Shown: positions 14,501 to 28,024 of the stretch, in pieces
Layout: the number at the start of each line of letters is the position of its first letter
How positions within the stretch are numbered: the first letter of the stretch is position 1
Source: Hofstenia miamia
Lineage: Eukaryota; Xenacoelomorpha; Acoela; Hofsteniidae
DNA length: 58,205 bases
Assembly: GCA_900660155.1 (NCBI GenBank)
Contig: CABFPE010000051.1
Span: forward strand, 222,181 to 280,385
Direction: 5' to 3'
Position numbers and translations under genes: made by a program
The notes under the pieces: model-generated
What the model saw: only the letters and a program-made list of their open reading frames with translations
Database searches by the model: none
What the model was told of the DNA's origin: nothing

Positions 14501-17500
14501 AAATCGCAGTGATTTGTTCTTCGATGCTTTCCCTCTGCCAAACATTGGCTGGTGCAGATATGCTTCTGTCGGTTACTTTAGCAATACTAGAGCAATGAAC
14601 CTATCCAATACAACAACAATTTGGATGAGAAACTTTTCAAAAGCCAACAAAACAAGATGTGCGAAAATTCTAGTTGAAGAAGTGTGGAACGACCTTTTCG
14701 AAAAAATCTCAATTTTGTTGAATGTTGGAGAACGTTTACTGTTTATGTGACTCACATAATACATTCTTGTTTCGAACTGTTTTCAGTTAAAAAGTATCAG
14801 AATGATCAATCATGGCTTAATAGCAGTCTGAGAAATTTTTCTCAAAACGAAACAAAGCCCTTCACAACAATGATCTATCTAAATTCAAAAAGTTAAGAAA
14901 TTTAGTATCGAGAAGTCTTAGGATACGAAAAAAAACTTTTTATAAGAGAAAAATTGTAAGACTTATGACATGAAATCCTAGAAAATTGTGGAGGGAGGTT
15001 AGACAGTCTGCTGGTTGCAGAAAGCAATCTCATAAAGTGCTCAATCTATCTTATGATTTAAGCTGACTAATGGAACTGGTCAATCATATAAACAGTAAGC
15101 TATTAAGTATAACTAAGGACTATGTAACGTTCGGGGGCCACCACAAAGTCCCGATAGCCCACTTCGACTTTTCAAAAATGGTTTATTCAAAAAAGGCAGT
15201 TGGACCGGATAAGGATGGGTCGTTTATTCCTAGTTGGTTTCTCAAAGAATACGCAACCGAACTAGCTAGTCCAATTGCATATCGTATAAATCAATCCTTG
15301 CAGGAAAGCTGTGTGACTCTGTTTACAGCAAATATTGTTTGTCTGGAAAAAGTAAGCCCCATTACAACTGTTGAAAGTGATATTCGACCCACATCCATAA
15401 CTTCACACGATTCTAAAATTATCGAGGATATCATCCTAGATTATGAACTAAAGCGCAAAATCATACGGTCACTTGATCCTAAGCAATTTGGCGCAACAGA
15501 TCTACGATGTTTGCCTTGATTGAAGTCATCCACCAATGGATCATTTCCTTTGAGAATTCTGGAGTGTATATTATCATTTTTTTGCTCTATTTTAAGAAAG
15601 CTTTTGACTTGGTTTCCCATCCGTCTTTGAAAAACAAGCTCCTACTAGTGGTTACATGATAAATTGGTTGATTTTCTTTCTGTAAACAGAACTTTCTCTG
15701 ACTGGGAAAACCTTAACGTTGGCATTCCTCAGGCGCCAAACTAAGGCCGTGTTTGTTTGTTTTATTCACAAATGACTAGTTAAAAAATTTTGAAAACAGA
15801 ATGAAATATGTGGTTGATACAACTTTTTGGGAGGGAGCTTATAGAAATGTCAACAGTTTTGCAGAAGGCACTTGAAAGAAGTAATTAAATGGTGTTGTAA
15901 CCACGGTATGATATTTCATTCGAGAGAATGTATGGAAATACCGGTATCATTCTTACCCTGTAATAGAGAAGCCACGTACAATCTTCGGAATCAAAGACCT
16001 GTAGATTTATATCCACAAAGTAAACGTCTAGATAAATCTTTAGTTTTTGCACAAACAATGAAATCCTTTGATATTTTCTACATTGATCATTGATGCTTTA
16101 TTACCAATAATTTTTCACATGCTTGGTGAAGACGTTTTTTACCTCCTCGGTTTACCTTCACTACATTAGTGTTATTAATTATTGTTTTTCATTTTATATA
16201 CTAATTTTGTTGTGCAAAGCCATTTTAACTTTTTAGTTACAGGCTGTTTATAAATATAATTACTTACTTATTACTTACTTATGTAAAGTAAATGTGCATA
16301 TATCAGATTTTTACTAGCATGATATAATTGCCAAACGTAAATTAAAATGATAATTTATATATTTAGAGGAATATTGATTACTTACATTGAGATATCCCAT
16401 CATCAAATCATCAAATCCAGAGTGACGGACATATTTCCCTGCATCATCATCACCTCCCCAGTTCGGAAAACTACTTAATGGAATAAAAAACAAAAACTTC
16501 TTCGACATGGTATTGAATGAGACATAAATATATGATCCAATAGTCTCACGCAAAATATCCAGGGTAAATCCTTCACATTCGAGCGATATTATCTTAAATA
16601 TGCCGATAGTTATTAATCATAAAGACCGTACTTTAAATCACGGTTTGAAAATTCAGATTTAATTGACATGAAAACAATACTTATTTCTACCTATGCAAGG
16701 CCTCCTATAAGTTGTTTATAGAAGGCCTTGACATATGGTATTGAACTATTAGTACTAACGAAAGAAGATTTAAAACCAAAGTTACTTGAAGTAATTTAAG
16801 CATTTAAAATCCTAATTCAAATGCAATGAGATAATAAAATTCTCTCATTTAATAATTTAATTGTACTTAATATACTTGCTAAGGCTTATACAAGAAAGCC
16901 TGGATAGTGAAGTATTAGCACGAGCATAATAAGCTGATGAAATTCTATTATTTTTAAGCAGTCAATCGTAAATGACTAAATATTTACTGTAATATTTTCT
17001 TGATGTAAAATAATTGTGTCGCGCGATGAGGTCCGAAAATTGATTTTTAAATATTTTAACAACGGTTGAACTTATGTGTCACCGCTTTTATGTCACTACG
17101 AAATCTTTCTCTATGGCGAAGCAAGCCCCTTTAATATTTCAACAAAATCTATGGGGGTAAATATAACGCAAATTGCCCCAAAATCTATGAAATATTTCCT
17201 TTAAAGAAAATAATATCAGTACTTCAATGCGCATCGCTTCCTCATACAGAAAGGCTTTGAAGAGAGATTAAAATGAGGGCCATTTAACGCAACCGTTAAA
17301 AAATTTATGCCTTGTATTAGGATAGCACTTTGAATTAATTTTTGTACGCCATCGCGCGACAGAAATATTTTGCTGCAAAAAAATATTTCGTACAAATTTA
17401 ATGAATAAATTCAAAGACAATAAATTTGACAAATTTTAATAAGCAAATATATAACACTCAACATTGAGAGTTCACAAATTATAATTTCTATCTATTCAAA

Positions 17501-20500
17501 AATGAGACAAACCTGTTTTCCGAATTTCAATTCGCCTTTGTTCATGTAATTGGCATCCTTAAAGTGATTTCTGTTCATAAACTTTCCGCAGGAAAACTCT
17601 GTCTCAAGAGATGTTTTTGGTTCCACTTTTGCATATTTTGACAGTAAAGGAAAACGAGCAAAAACCGGAAGAAAGTTCTTTGAATCCTAAGTCATTCACA
17701 ATAGTTATAATAATCCGAAACAAAGTTCATTACATCTAAATGTATTCTCCATTTGGTTATACTTTCGTACTTTTTCAAAACTTTTTGAAAGTTAATAATT
17801 TGGTTTCACTACTTAAAATAATTCTTTTCATTACTCACTCTCAATTGATTATTAAGAATTTGAAACGCTCACAGCCGGCTGTGGGTTTAGTTTCACGGTT
17901 TATGACTGATCACATGATGTAATGGCTGCTTTGTATAAAAGACAACTGGTCGGAAAACGCTATCGTCGACCTACAATGACAGCAAGACCTACTGTTTTTT
18001 AAAAGCACAATTTTGGAATATCATTAAAATTTTGTTTTTTTAATTTTTTTTCAGATTACTAATTCCAGAACATTACATACGATAGATTATGTAAGAGTAA
18101 GTGAATTTTATAAACCAAACTTTTAGGTTTTCAGCAAAATTAGAAAATAGCCGTGAATATTGAAAATTTTTACTTAAATAGAAGAAGGTGATTCTGCAAT
18201 TCAGTATCTTGTTCAATAATGTCTGCAAGATCGTATGCATGAATATCTGATGGGGAAGGCTCAATTGTAATCAAGTTTAGTGTTCAATCAAATCAATCTC
18301 AACAAAAAATGTCAAAACGTTAAAAACTTTAACCTTAAAATGAATTTTGCCAATTTGGTTCTTAAATTTTTAAGATTTAGTATAAAAGAGTTTTCTTTTT
18401 AAACAAGAAGAATTAATGTTGGAAATTTGAAGAAAGAGTATTAGAACTTGGCGCCGTTAAATAATCACTTGCCGTAACAATAATAACACAATTTTAAGTT
18501 AATAGTTTTCTCACAAAATTATAGTTCTCATGAAGACACATTGAGTACTCAATATTTATGATGGTCAATGAAAATCTTTTTTTGAGAAATGATTAGGCCA
18601 CTAGAGGAGGGCACTATTTCCCCCTCACCTGCCGTTTCAGGTGTTGCAAAAAATTTCTCGAGCTATCTTTTCGATTCTTGGGAAGTGTGCTTTCTTGTTC
18701 TTCCACAACACCAAAATCTTCGTATTGTTTTTTTCATTAAAATCACGTTCATATATCTTGCTACCTTGTTCAAAGTATCCAATCCTGCGTCTGTATCAGT
18801 GAGGAATACTTGCAAAAATTCAAATTTTGAAGTTCTTGTAGGAAAAAGTTGTAAACTTCTTTGATGTTTCTCGTTGACTGTATTGAATCCAACCTTAAGA
18901 AAATACAGAAATTAAGAGGCGCAATTGCCTTAGAAGTAAGGAAGCATACAATTGTTCTCAATTTTGTCATCCTGGGATTCAACATACTTGCTGTTGTATG
19001 AATATACAACCTCCAAATGGTACAAAAGTGAACGATTATAACATACTTTACTAACAATTCGAATATTTTTTCTCATATTGTGAGTTTTCATGGAATGTTT
19101 GCATGGCTTATAATATTATTTTTTTGATTCTAGATATTTTCTCGCTTCATATCGAATTTAGGATCAACTTTCCATAGTGTCAAGAAATAAGTGTTGGCGC
19201 TCTGCAGTGTACCAATTTTATAGAATGGTGCTCATGTATAAGTAAATTTGAAAGATATTTCCCCAGCAAAAGTCATTTTGAAGAAAATATAGGTTTTAAG
19301 TAGAAATGAAAACATGGCATCTTGAGCTATTACTATATGTATATGATATTAGATATACTACATCTTGGTGATCTACCATACCTTACATATATTAAATCAT
19401 CAATTTGTTAGCCTCTAACAGTTTGAATGTACAGAGGGACATTAAGTCGATTGATATTTAGTAATAACTTTGGTCTTAAATGTTATACTTAAATAGCATA
19501 CTAAGTTGCTAAGCTCTTCAGATTTTCTATCCCAATGAGTGAAAAATGTATTTAGAAAATGGAATTTATTATCAGCGGTAACTTTTAAGGCACTTTCCTG
19601 AATAAACTTTCATGAGCCTGGGCCTGGGCAACTCCAATCCTATTAAATGGCCTTGGACCAAAATAAATGCAGACCTATAGAACCCTAAAGGAAGCACACC
19701 TCAGAACATGAATAACTGCAAAAGCTAATAATTGAGATTGTACATATAGTCCTACATTAAGGTAATAGGCCTATACGACATATCAAGTATTGTCAAATGA
19801 GAAGTAAAAGTTGTCATACTTTGCAAAAAGTGCTAATATTTTCTTACAGCAACCAATGTTATATATAAAGGATGAACATGAAAAAATTGTTTGTAAAGTT
19901 TTGAAAATGAACTTACATTTACTTTGAAATCCCAGAATAGAAAAAGTCTGCTCCAAATTGCATCAAATGAGCACGCTGAATCGTGTGGTTTTATGCTTAG
20001 TAAAACGGTAGTGTCTGAACTGGGGAAGATGTTGGGTGCACCACATCTTATTGCAGCTGTGTTACGTTTAAGATCAACGCGTTTCACTTTCACACCGCAA
20101 GATGTCTCTATTGAGTCGATGACTGCTAATTTCATATCAGTTTCACTGCATTGAAAGGCTTCGAAATAAATTTCCATTGAAATTTCGTCTTCACATATAT
20201 TTGACTAAATTAAATTTTAAATTTTTTATCAAAATTACATAAAGCAACTTAAGAACTCTAGCATTTTAATCTCCTCAATTGAACATTACTTGATACCATG
20301 GTCGGTAAATAGTGCATGTAGGTTTTTTCAAAAGTCGCTTATTTAATTAAATGCACTACAAAACATTGAATATTAACAAGTTTACAGTTTAAAAACCACT
20401 AGGTTCACCCTCCAGTTGAATAATTTTCTTACAGATTTCACCATGTGATGCAAATGCTGCTTTAGATATTTTCAGAGACAGCAGTATTCTCTAAGTTTGA

Positions 20501-23500
20501 AATGTTATCATACAAAGTAAGTTCCTTTGATCTACCATTTAACTCAATTGTTCTCATTTTTTAGTTACTTTATCTTGCCATAAACCAAATACTTTACCAA
20601 TCTAGAACTTAACAATCATCTGATTGCGGAGGATATCCGGTATGTTGATTATGATCAATCCGCTTGATGAATATACTTTGATTCCATGCTTTTTAAAATA
20701 TAAGTTCATATACAATGATATGGTATTTGTAATTGTTTTTTATAAGAAACATTGAGGCACGTCATTTTACAGGATTATACTGATTATGCAATCCAAACAA
20801 TTCATTCTTCAACATACTTTTAATCAGTTAAAAAAACTAAATGAACTTTTTACCGACAGTGGTATACAGATCGGCTAATTAATTGATTGCCCTCGGCTAG
20901 GCTTAGCTCGCAAAAAATTGAGTTTCTTGCAACACTCCAGTAGAGATTTATTGTTAGGATCTCATGAAAAAAATTAGCATAGCAAATTCGTTGAAGGGGA
21001 AAATATTTAGGACTTCAACAGAAACTGAATTTGCATGTGAATATTATACTATATAACCATTTCTATAACCTATGTAAAGTTGATATTAAGAAAAGCCTAG
21101 TTTTCTCTAATCCGTCCCGGAATATTGAACAATGACCCATGAACCGTCCCTACCCGATCCGAACCGTCCCTACACTGATTTGGTCAAAGAATGTATACTA
21201 GTAAAATATGCATAAAATGTAACAAGATAAAAGTATCAATTCAAACAATACGAAATTAATATTAAAATACAAAAATAATTCAAATTTTTTAAGCACTTCA
21301 AAGATTCACGTTTGACTTCTTAATTTTTTCCCTAAGGTGAGACCCGCTTCTCCCTAATCAAGCATGTTATAAACTATAAAGTTTGCCTATGTAATAGTTA
21401 GATAGATCAAAGTCTAAGAAAAATTTTGATTTATTACGACATGATCTTGATTTATTTTGGCCAAAAAATTATCAAAATTTAACTTACAAAACTCACTCAT
21501 TTTAGGAAAATGTGATATTTTTGGGTAAACAAAAGTAGATATATAGCCAATACATATTTTTGAAATTTGGACTTGAATTCGGAGAGGGGTCCACCCTAAG
21601 TCTTGTTATTGTTCTTCTACCTTAACTAATATAAATAAACCCGCAACCCTAATTTATTTCCAGGGTTGACTCGTCTCCACCCTGGTATATATCAGCATTT
21701 TTTATTAATATTAATACACATTAAAGATTTTAATTGATGCAATATCTGCTGCAAACAATTTTGTTAACTAACTGATACAGTGATACATAGGCCCTAACTA
21801 ATATATCAAAAGACTTAATGAATGCACACGTAATATTATTTAAAAAGAATATCAATTTGGATTACGTCAATTACACTCACTAGAATACAACTTTGAAGAA
21901 TTTAAGACTTGTTATCCTAGCTATAATGTATTTTATGAACGTTTGAGTCTTCAACAGTTACTATTACATTCACATTGGCGTTTTACAACAATTGATAAAA
22001 TGATGCTCTACCAGTTCCAGATCAGTTTCGAGACTCAGGAAACATAAATACACCATTTTAACAGGGCAATCACTATACACTGTATGCCTAGAATGAAACT
22101 CTCTTGCAGATATCAAGAGTTTTTTTACGATTGTTACCTTATTGAATTGGAACGTCCATTCAGTTTCTAAGTCTCTTGCAGATATCAAGAGTTTTTTTAC
22201 GATTGTTACCTTATTGAATTGGAACGTCCATTCAGTTTCTAAGTCTCTTGCAGATATCAAGAGTTTTTTTACGATTGTTACCTTATTGAATTGGAACGTC
22301 CATTCAGTTTCTAAGTCTCTTGCAGATATCAAGAGTTTTTTTACGATTGTTACCTTATTGAATTGGAACGTCCATTCAGTTTCTAAGTCTCTTGCAGATA
22401 TCAAGAGTTTTTTTACGATTGTTACCTTATTGAATTGGAACGTCCATTCAGTTTCTAAGTCTCTTGCAGATATCAAGAGTTTTTTTACGATTGTTACCTT
22501 ATTGAATTGGAACGTCCATTCAGTTTCTAAGTCTCTTGCAGATATCAAGAGTTTTTTTACGATTGTTACCTTATTGAATTGGAACGTCCATTCAGTTTCT
22601 AAGTCAACCGACTCTGTCAGCAGATCCATCAGCTTATGCGTGTTTGCCGAAGGGAGTTGCGCTTCGTTTGCATGATTAACAAGAGCCATATTCAGTACTC
22701 GCTCGGATTGAACCACTTTCATTACTCTGGAATGCTGTTCTTCAGTGACTATCATGACCAAATCAGAGTACGCCATTCTGGCTCTTCCTCGACTTTGGAC
22801 ATAACTAATCAGAGACTCAACAGGAGAAAACCGGACAACCAGATTGCAAGCAGCAACGTCAATGCCTTCTTCCAAAACTGATGTTGCAATAAGAAGACGT
22901 GATTTGCCATCGCGAAAGTCTTCCATTCGAATTTCCTAATAAAATCTGAGTAAATTTTTATAAATTGAATACAAAAGTTAATTAGACAATTTCCCATTTG
23001 ACAACTTCTCTTTATCAAGTTAATCTTAATTAAGAATCTCTGTAGTTTTTCATTTTCAAGCAACACAGAACAGAATAGGGCATGATAATTCTACTATCAA
23101 TTTAGACGGGCCCATTAGTAGCAAGGAAATTCAAAAACTCCAATTTGGTTTTGTCATAGATCAATAATAAAAATAGACAAAATTTCTGTTTTATCATTTC
23201 ATTTTATATGGTCTCATATAAAAACATCACTTTGAAGAGTTTTAAGAAACTGAGAAATCCCAAATAAACCTGACTATTTTTTTTCATTATCTTAGTTGTG
23301 TTGAAATTTTGAATTAATATTGACACTTAATATAATATGAGCTATTTGTTCATTTAAAGCCATAGTACAATTTCTGTTGATTACATAAGAACATAAATAT
23401 TGATTAACATTCGGTTACAAGGACTATATGGACAATGATAAAATGAAAAATATATGCTTAACATCTAATTATACACCCTAAGGTTAGCCTTTACCAGATT

Positions 23501-24275
23501 CTGGTATTTTTTAAATCTTGTAAGGAATTCCTTACATATTACTAAATATAACTATATATATATATATTATATTAATTTTATTTGATATCCTGTTTAAAAT
23601 AAATCCAGATTTGTCATATGTTGATAACATATGTGAAATACTATAATGTCCTAATGAACTTCAACTATTTTCCCTGTTATGATTTAGCTGCACCTTTTTA
23701 GATGAAACCTGTACTCTTGGAGTTTCATTCCTAGTCAACACTGTATTCTGATTATCTTCCATTGACTGTATAATGGGCAGTAAAAAGTAAATCTGGTAGA
23801 GTCATTTGAGTTTACAATAAGTGATTTTCGACTTTGAGTTGATTGTGATAATTTACAATCTATCTACCAATTACAGCAAGAAATTTCCCATAGAAATATT
23901 CATCTTATGCCTCAAAAATTACCCTCATGATAAAAAATATCAACAAACAACTTAAAAAATTTTTAATGTGGTGTACTGGCTGATTTGGCAACTTATAGTT
24001 TTTTATAAAAAGAAAAACGAAGTACTTGTGTCACTAACTGCTAGTCCAGATGTCAACAATCCTCACATAGAAAGAATATGTGTAGGTGTGGTGAAGTATT
24101 GAAAACTTACGATTGTGTGAAGAATGAGGTTAAATGCAATATTTTTAGCATTTCAATTTAACCCTCAGTAACTCAATAGATATTTGACCAATGTATATTT
24201 CTGATACATTAGCATGCCATGGCCTACCCATTATAATACAAATATGAAAATTCAATATTTCAATTATATAACTCA

Positions 24276-24320
<45 letters not shown>

Positions 24321-27300
24321 CCCTTAATTTTGCCCCTTAACACGCTGCTAGATGGGATATTAGATTGCAAATTTCAGGCAATCTCCTCTACATGTATAGA
24401 ATAATAACTATTAAAACACAAAAGAAAAATTTATCTACATCGCCATCCAGCCAAATATTAATGCACAAATTTGGTGGATGGTCTCATATATAGACGGCTC
24501 TTGCTCAAAACATTGAAGACATATTTACTTGATCATTTGTCCATGTCATCCCATCAAATCCTCCGTGACCCACTACGCGTTCTGCATTCCATTCCGGTTT
24601 GGTTTCATTTAATTTTTTCAGCAATAATCGAGCAGTGGTGCGGGTATCAACAAATACCACTACTCTTGAGTCAAGAGGATTTCTTTGCTCCAGCAGATTA
24701 TCCAAGGCTTTTAATCTTGCTGATGGACGTTGGTAGTTCTAAATAAGTATGACAAAACGCCTTTTATTTGGAATCAATAATAGACAGTAGATGAATATAT
24801 TTGATGTGCTCAATGAAAATTTAGATCAACTGAATCGTTAATTTTAATTGAAAAATAAAACAGCAAATATCATATTAAATCTTAAAAAATTATGAATCAG
24901 ATTTTCTTGAACAATATCCAATGAAAATGAATGCGATGTGATTGAAATGTATCAACTTACAACCTAGATATAACTCTATATGCCGAGGTTCTTAGAAATT
25001 AATACGATTAACAATATGCATTTACTTTCATCATTTTCTATAACACATGGTTGAACTAGTGTGTTAATTAATAAAAATGATTTTTTTCACATTTCTCTCA
25101 AAATTTAATTGTATTATATTTTAAAAAATTAATATTATGGCTTTAACTATATGATAAATATTCCTAAACCCATACTACAGGGTGCCCAGCAAAAAGTCAA
25201 GAAATTTGCAAACTCTTTCAAAATCGCTTTATTAAATTAATAAACATAACTAACTGATTAACATTCTAACTTGATTAAATCATTTTTGTTTTATTCAATG
25301 CTTCATTTAGAAATAATTTCATAAGCATTAATTATAACTTCTGAGCAAGTGACCGATTTTCAGCGCGAAGTAATTGTACTTTTTAAAACAGAAAACTCGA
25401 CATGGGGCCTCTCTAAGACTCCAATCTTGTTATGACAGTGATGGCTCACATTTCGAACATTTCCTCTGAACTCTTTCATTGTAATATTAAAAAGTTTAAT
25501 GTTAATCAGTTAGTTATGTTTATTAATTTAATAAAGCGATTTTGAAAGAGTTAGCAAATTTCTTGACTTTTTGCTGGGCACTCTGTAGTTCAAATATTCG
25601 AGAAGGCAATTATAAGGTTCAATTAAATAATTTATTTTAGACATGGGATTTACCGCGTATTTCTCTGAGATTTCAGAAACAGTTTCTTGAATAAAGTTTG
25701 GAACTTGATTAAGTATATTCTCCAATCCATTCTGCAATGATTCTACTGCTTCTGCTATAGAAATTCGGTCCGCGGTTTCTAACGATGCCAGTAAGGCCAG
25801 TAATACCTAAATGATATTTAATTGCAACATCTTTAATCTGCAGGGGGTTTCAAAAAATGTTGTTTTTTCAAACCGTATCATATACTCAATTTTAAAACAG
25901 ATTGATAAGAAATATTATCTTGTTTGATGGTGAGTTACGTAATAGAAACAACTGTCGTTGTATGTTTTGATTCATTTATTGTTTGTTTTGCTATGGAACT
26001 GAAAAATTAGCGCTTAAATTTTTACATGCAACAGAAGTGAAGAAAGGAAATAAATAAATAAAGGTCATGAAAAATTAGCAGCAGCCTGGGGCAACAACAA
26101 TACTTGCAGTCTTCATCAGATTCAACAAGTAGCTAAGGAAATTTAAAAAGTGAACGCGTTTTTTGCAAAAGGAGAAGGGGCTCTGGTAAGTCAAGAACTT
26201 CAATAAGCCCACAGAATGTTGGAACCATCAAAATGCTTTTTGAAGAAGATCCCACTGTTTCTTTATCTTACTTAAGTGCTAATTTGGATGTACGCAAAAA
26301 CACATATCAAAGAATTCTTGCTGTGTATCTGAAAAAGAAAAGTATCTTCGCAAAATGGATTCCTTGCCACCTGACTGACGCTCACGGGAAACAACGGGTC
26401 AGCGGAGCTACAACAATACTGGACACAATCAATGGTGTGCTTGTGATCGATGAGAAATGGCTGTACGCAAACCATATTCAGAGAAAATGTCAGAGCATAC
26501 GTGAATTCGGCTGGTGATGATCGTCCAATACCCAAACGTGGGAATTTCAGATCAGACTGTTACTTTGAAGTGCTACAACCTGGAGAGACAGTAAAGAGTG
26601 AACCGTATATTTTATTCCTGGAGGATATTTTATTTGTTTCTCGGCAAGGAACCATCCCAATTATGCACGACAACGCACGGACACATATCTCAAAGCTGAC
26701 AGAGTTGTTCAACCTCCGTATTACCAGATATGAATCTTTGTGTCCACTGTTTTTTCAGAATGTGGATGTACATAGATCAAACATTGAATTCAATTATTTA
26801 AAATCGGTTGTGAATTTCCTTGATGGCTACCTTCATTATTACAGTCAGTTCAAATTGAACAAGGAGCTCAGTCGGATTTGTGACAATCTTTAATGCAAAT
26901 AGTGAATGCCTAGTTTGAATTCGGTACTATTGTAAATATATGCACTTATTTTGTAAAAAACAAAATATCTTATAAATATGTTTCAAAATTGAAAAAATAT
27001 ACAATTTTGAGAAAACGAAATTTTTTGAAACCTCCCTATAAATAGTTTCAATAAACATAAAAAATCACTTTAATCGAAAACCCAAGGATATCTGATTTAA
27101 ATCAAACAAATTCTAAACCTGACCAAAATTTAAACTGTCCAGTGTAATGAGACATTTCTTTGCAATTTAAAAAAACAAGAAAATCTCAAACCTTTGATCC
27201 AAAAATGGATTTCTGTTAGCAACCAAGGGTAAATGAAATTAGGACCATTCCAACTTATTCAAAACGATGCTCAAGAATCAAAATATACATATAATTGTTT

Positions 27301-27972
27301 TAATAATAGCTTTACGGGGCCACAGGTTTTTTGTCGCTGTTCTATGTAATATTTCGTTACAAAAACTATGCATGTAATATAAGCTTAATGTATTTAATAG
27401 ATGCAGTCAATTTGGATTTCTTGCAGTAATCAATTGTTTCAAAACAATACTTTAATATAGGCTTTATCAAACAAAATTTTTATAAGATATATTACCAAGC
27501 AAAGCTTTCTATATTTTCCGAATTGCACTCCAATTGCACGTATATCGCCTCTTAATTGGGAAGCAAAATTTTTTACATTGTCCAGAGTGAATGACAACTC
27601 CCAGCGTATTTCTTCATTAATAATACCGCTGACTCTTTGCAAAAGCTGAACAATTTCAGCAAAAAATCTTTCTTGATCTTCACTAACATTCACCTAAATT
27701 AGAAATAAAAGGTGAATCAAGGGGACATCTGAAGATGTATGCTGTCATATTCCCAGAAGGTGATGCATATCAACATTCATTTGTATAGTTCATAATCAAC
27801 AAAATTTCCAGTCTTGGGGGAAGCATGAGTTTTAAGAAAGCACAGTATTTCCTGAAGAAAACTATTCTAGTCAAAAATAGCATGAAATTTGTATTAGACG
27901 TAAAGAACCTCTTTATATACAACAGTAAACACTTAAATGAAAATATATTATATGTATAACTACAGCCTATAT

Positions 27973-28024
<52 letters not shown>

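Noticed and set aside
18717-18764. A 47-base intron explaining the frame change in the 18.7 kb exon
   Set aside because: The borders are weak and the phase is still wrong after removing it. One extra A explains the data more simply.
20427-20490. Possible extra exon reading RILLSLKISKAAFASHGEIC between the helicase and RdRP parts
   Set aside because: The acceptor is fair, but every available donor leaves phase 1 while both neighbours need phase 0. The plus strand is also open here.
22101-22604. CRISPR-like array
   Set aside because: The repeat is contiguous with no spacers, lies in a eukaryotic gene and is a plain tandem repeat.
22142-22675. Plus-strand 177-codon repeat protein
   Set aside because: It is the mirror of the 72 bp tandem repeat. 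The minus strand carries the conserved helicase frame.
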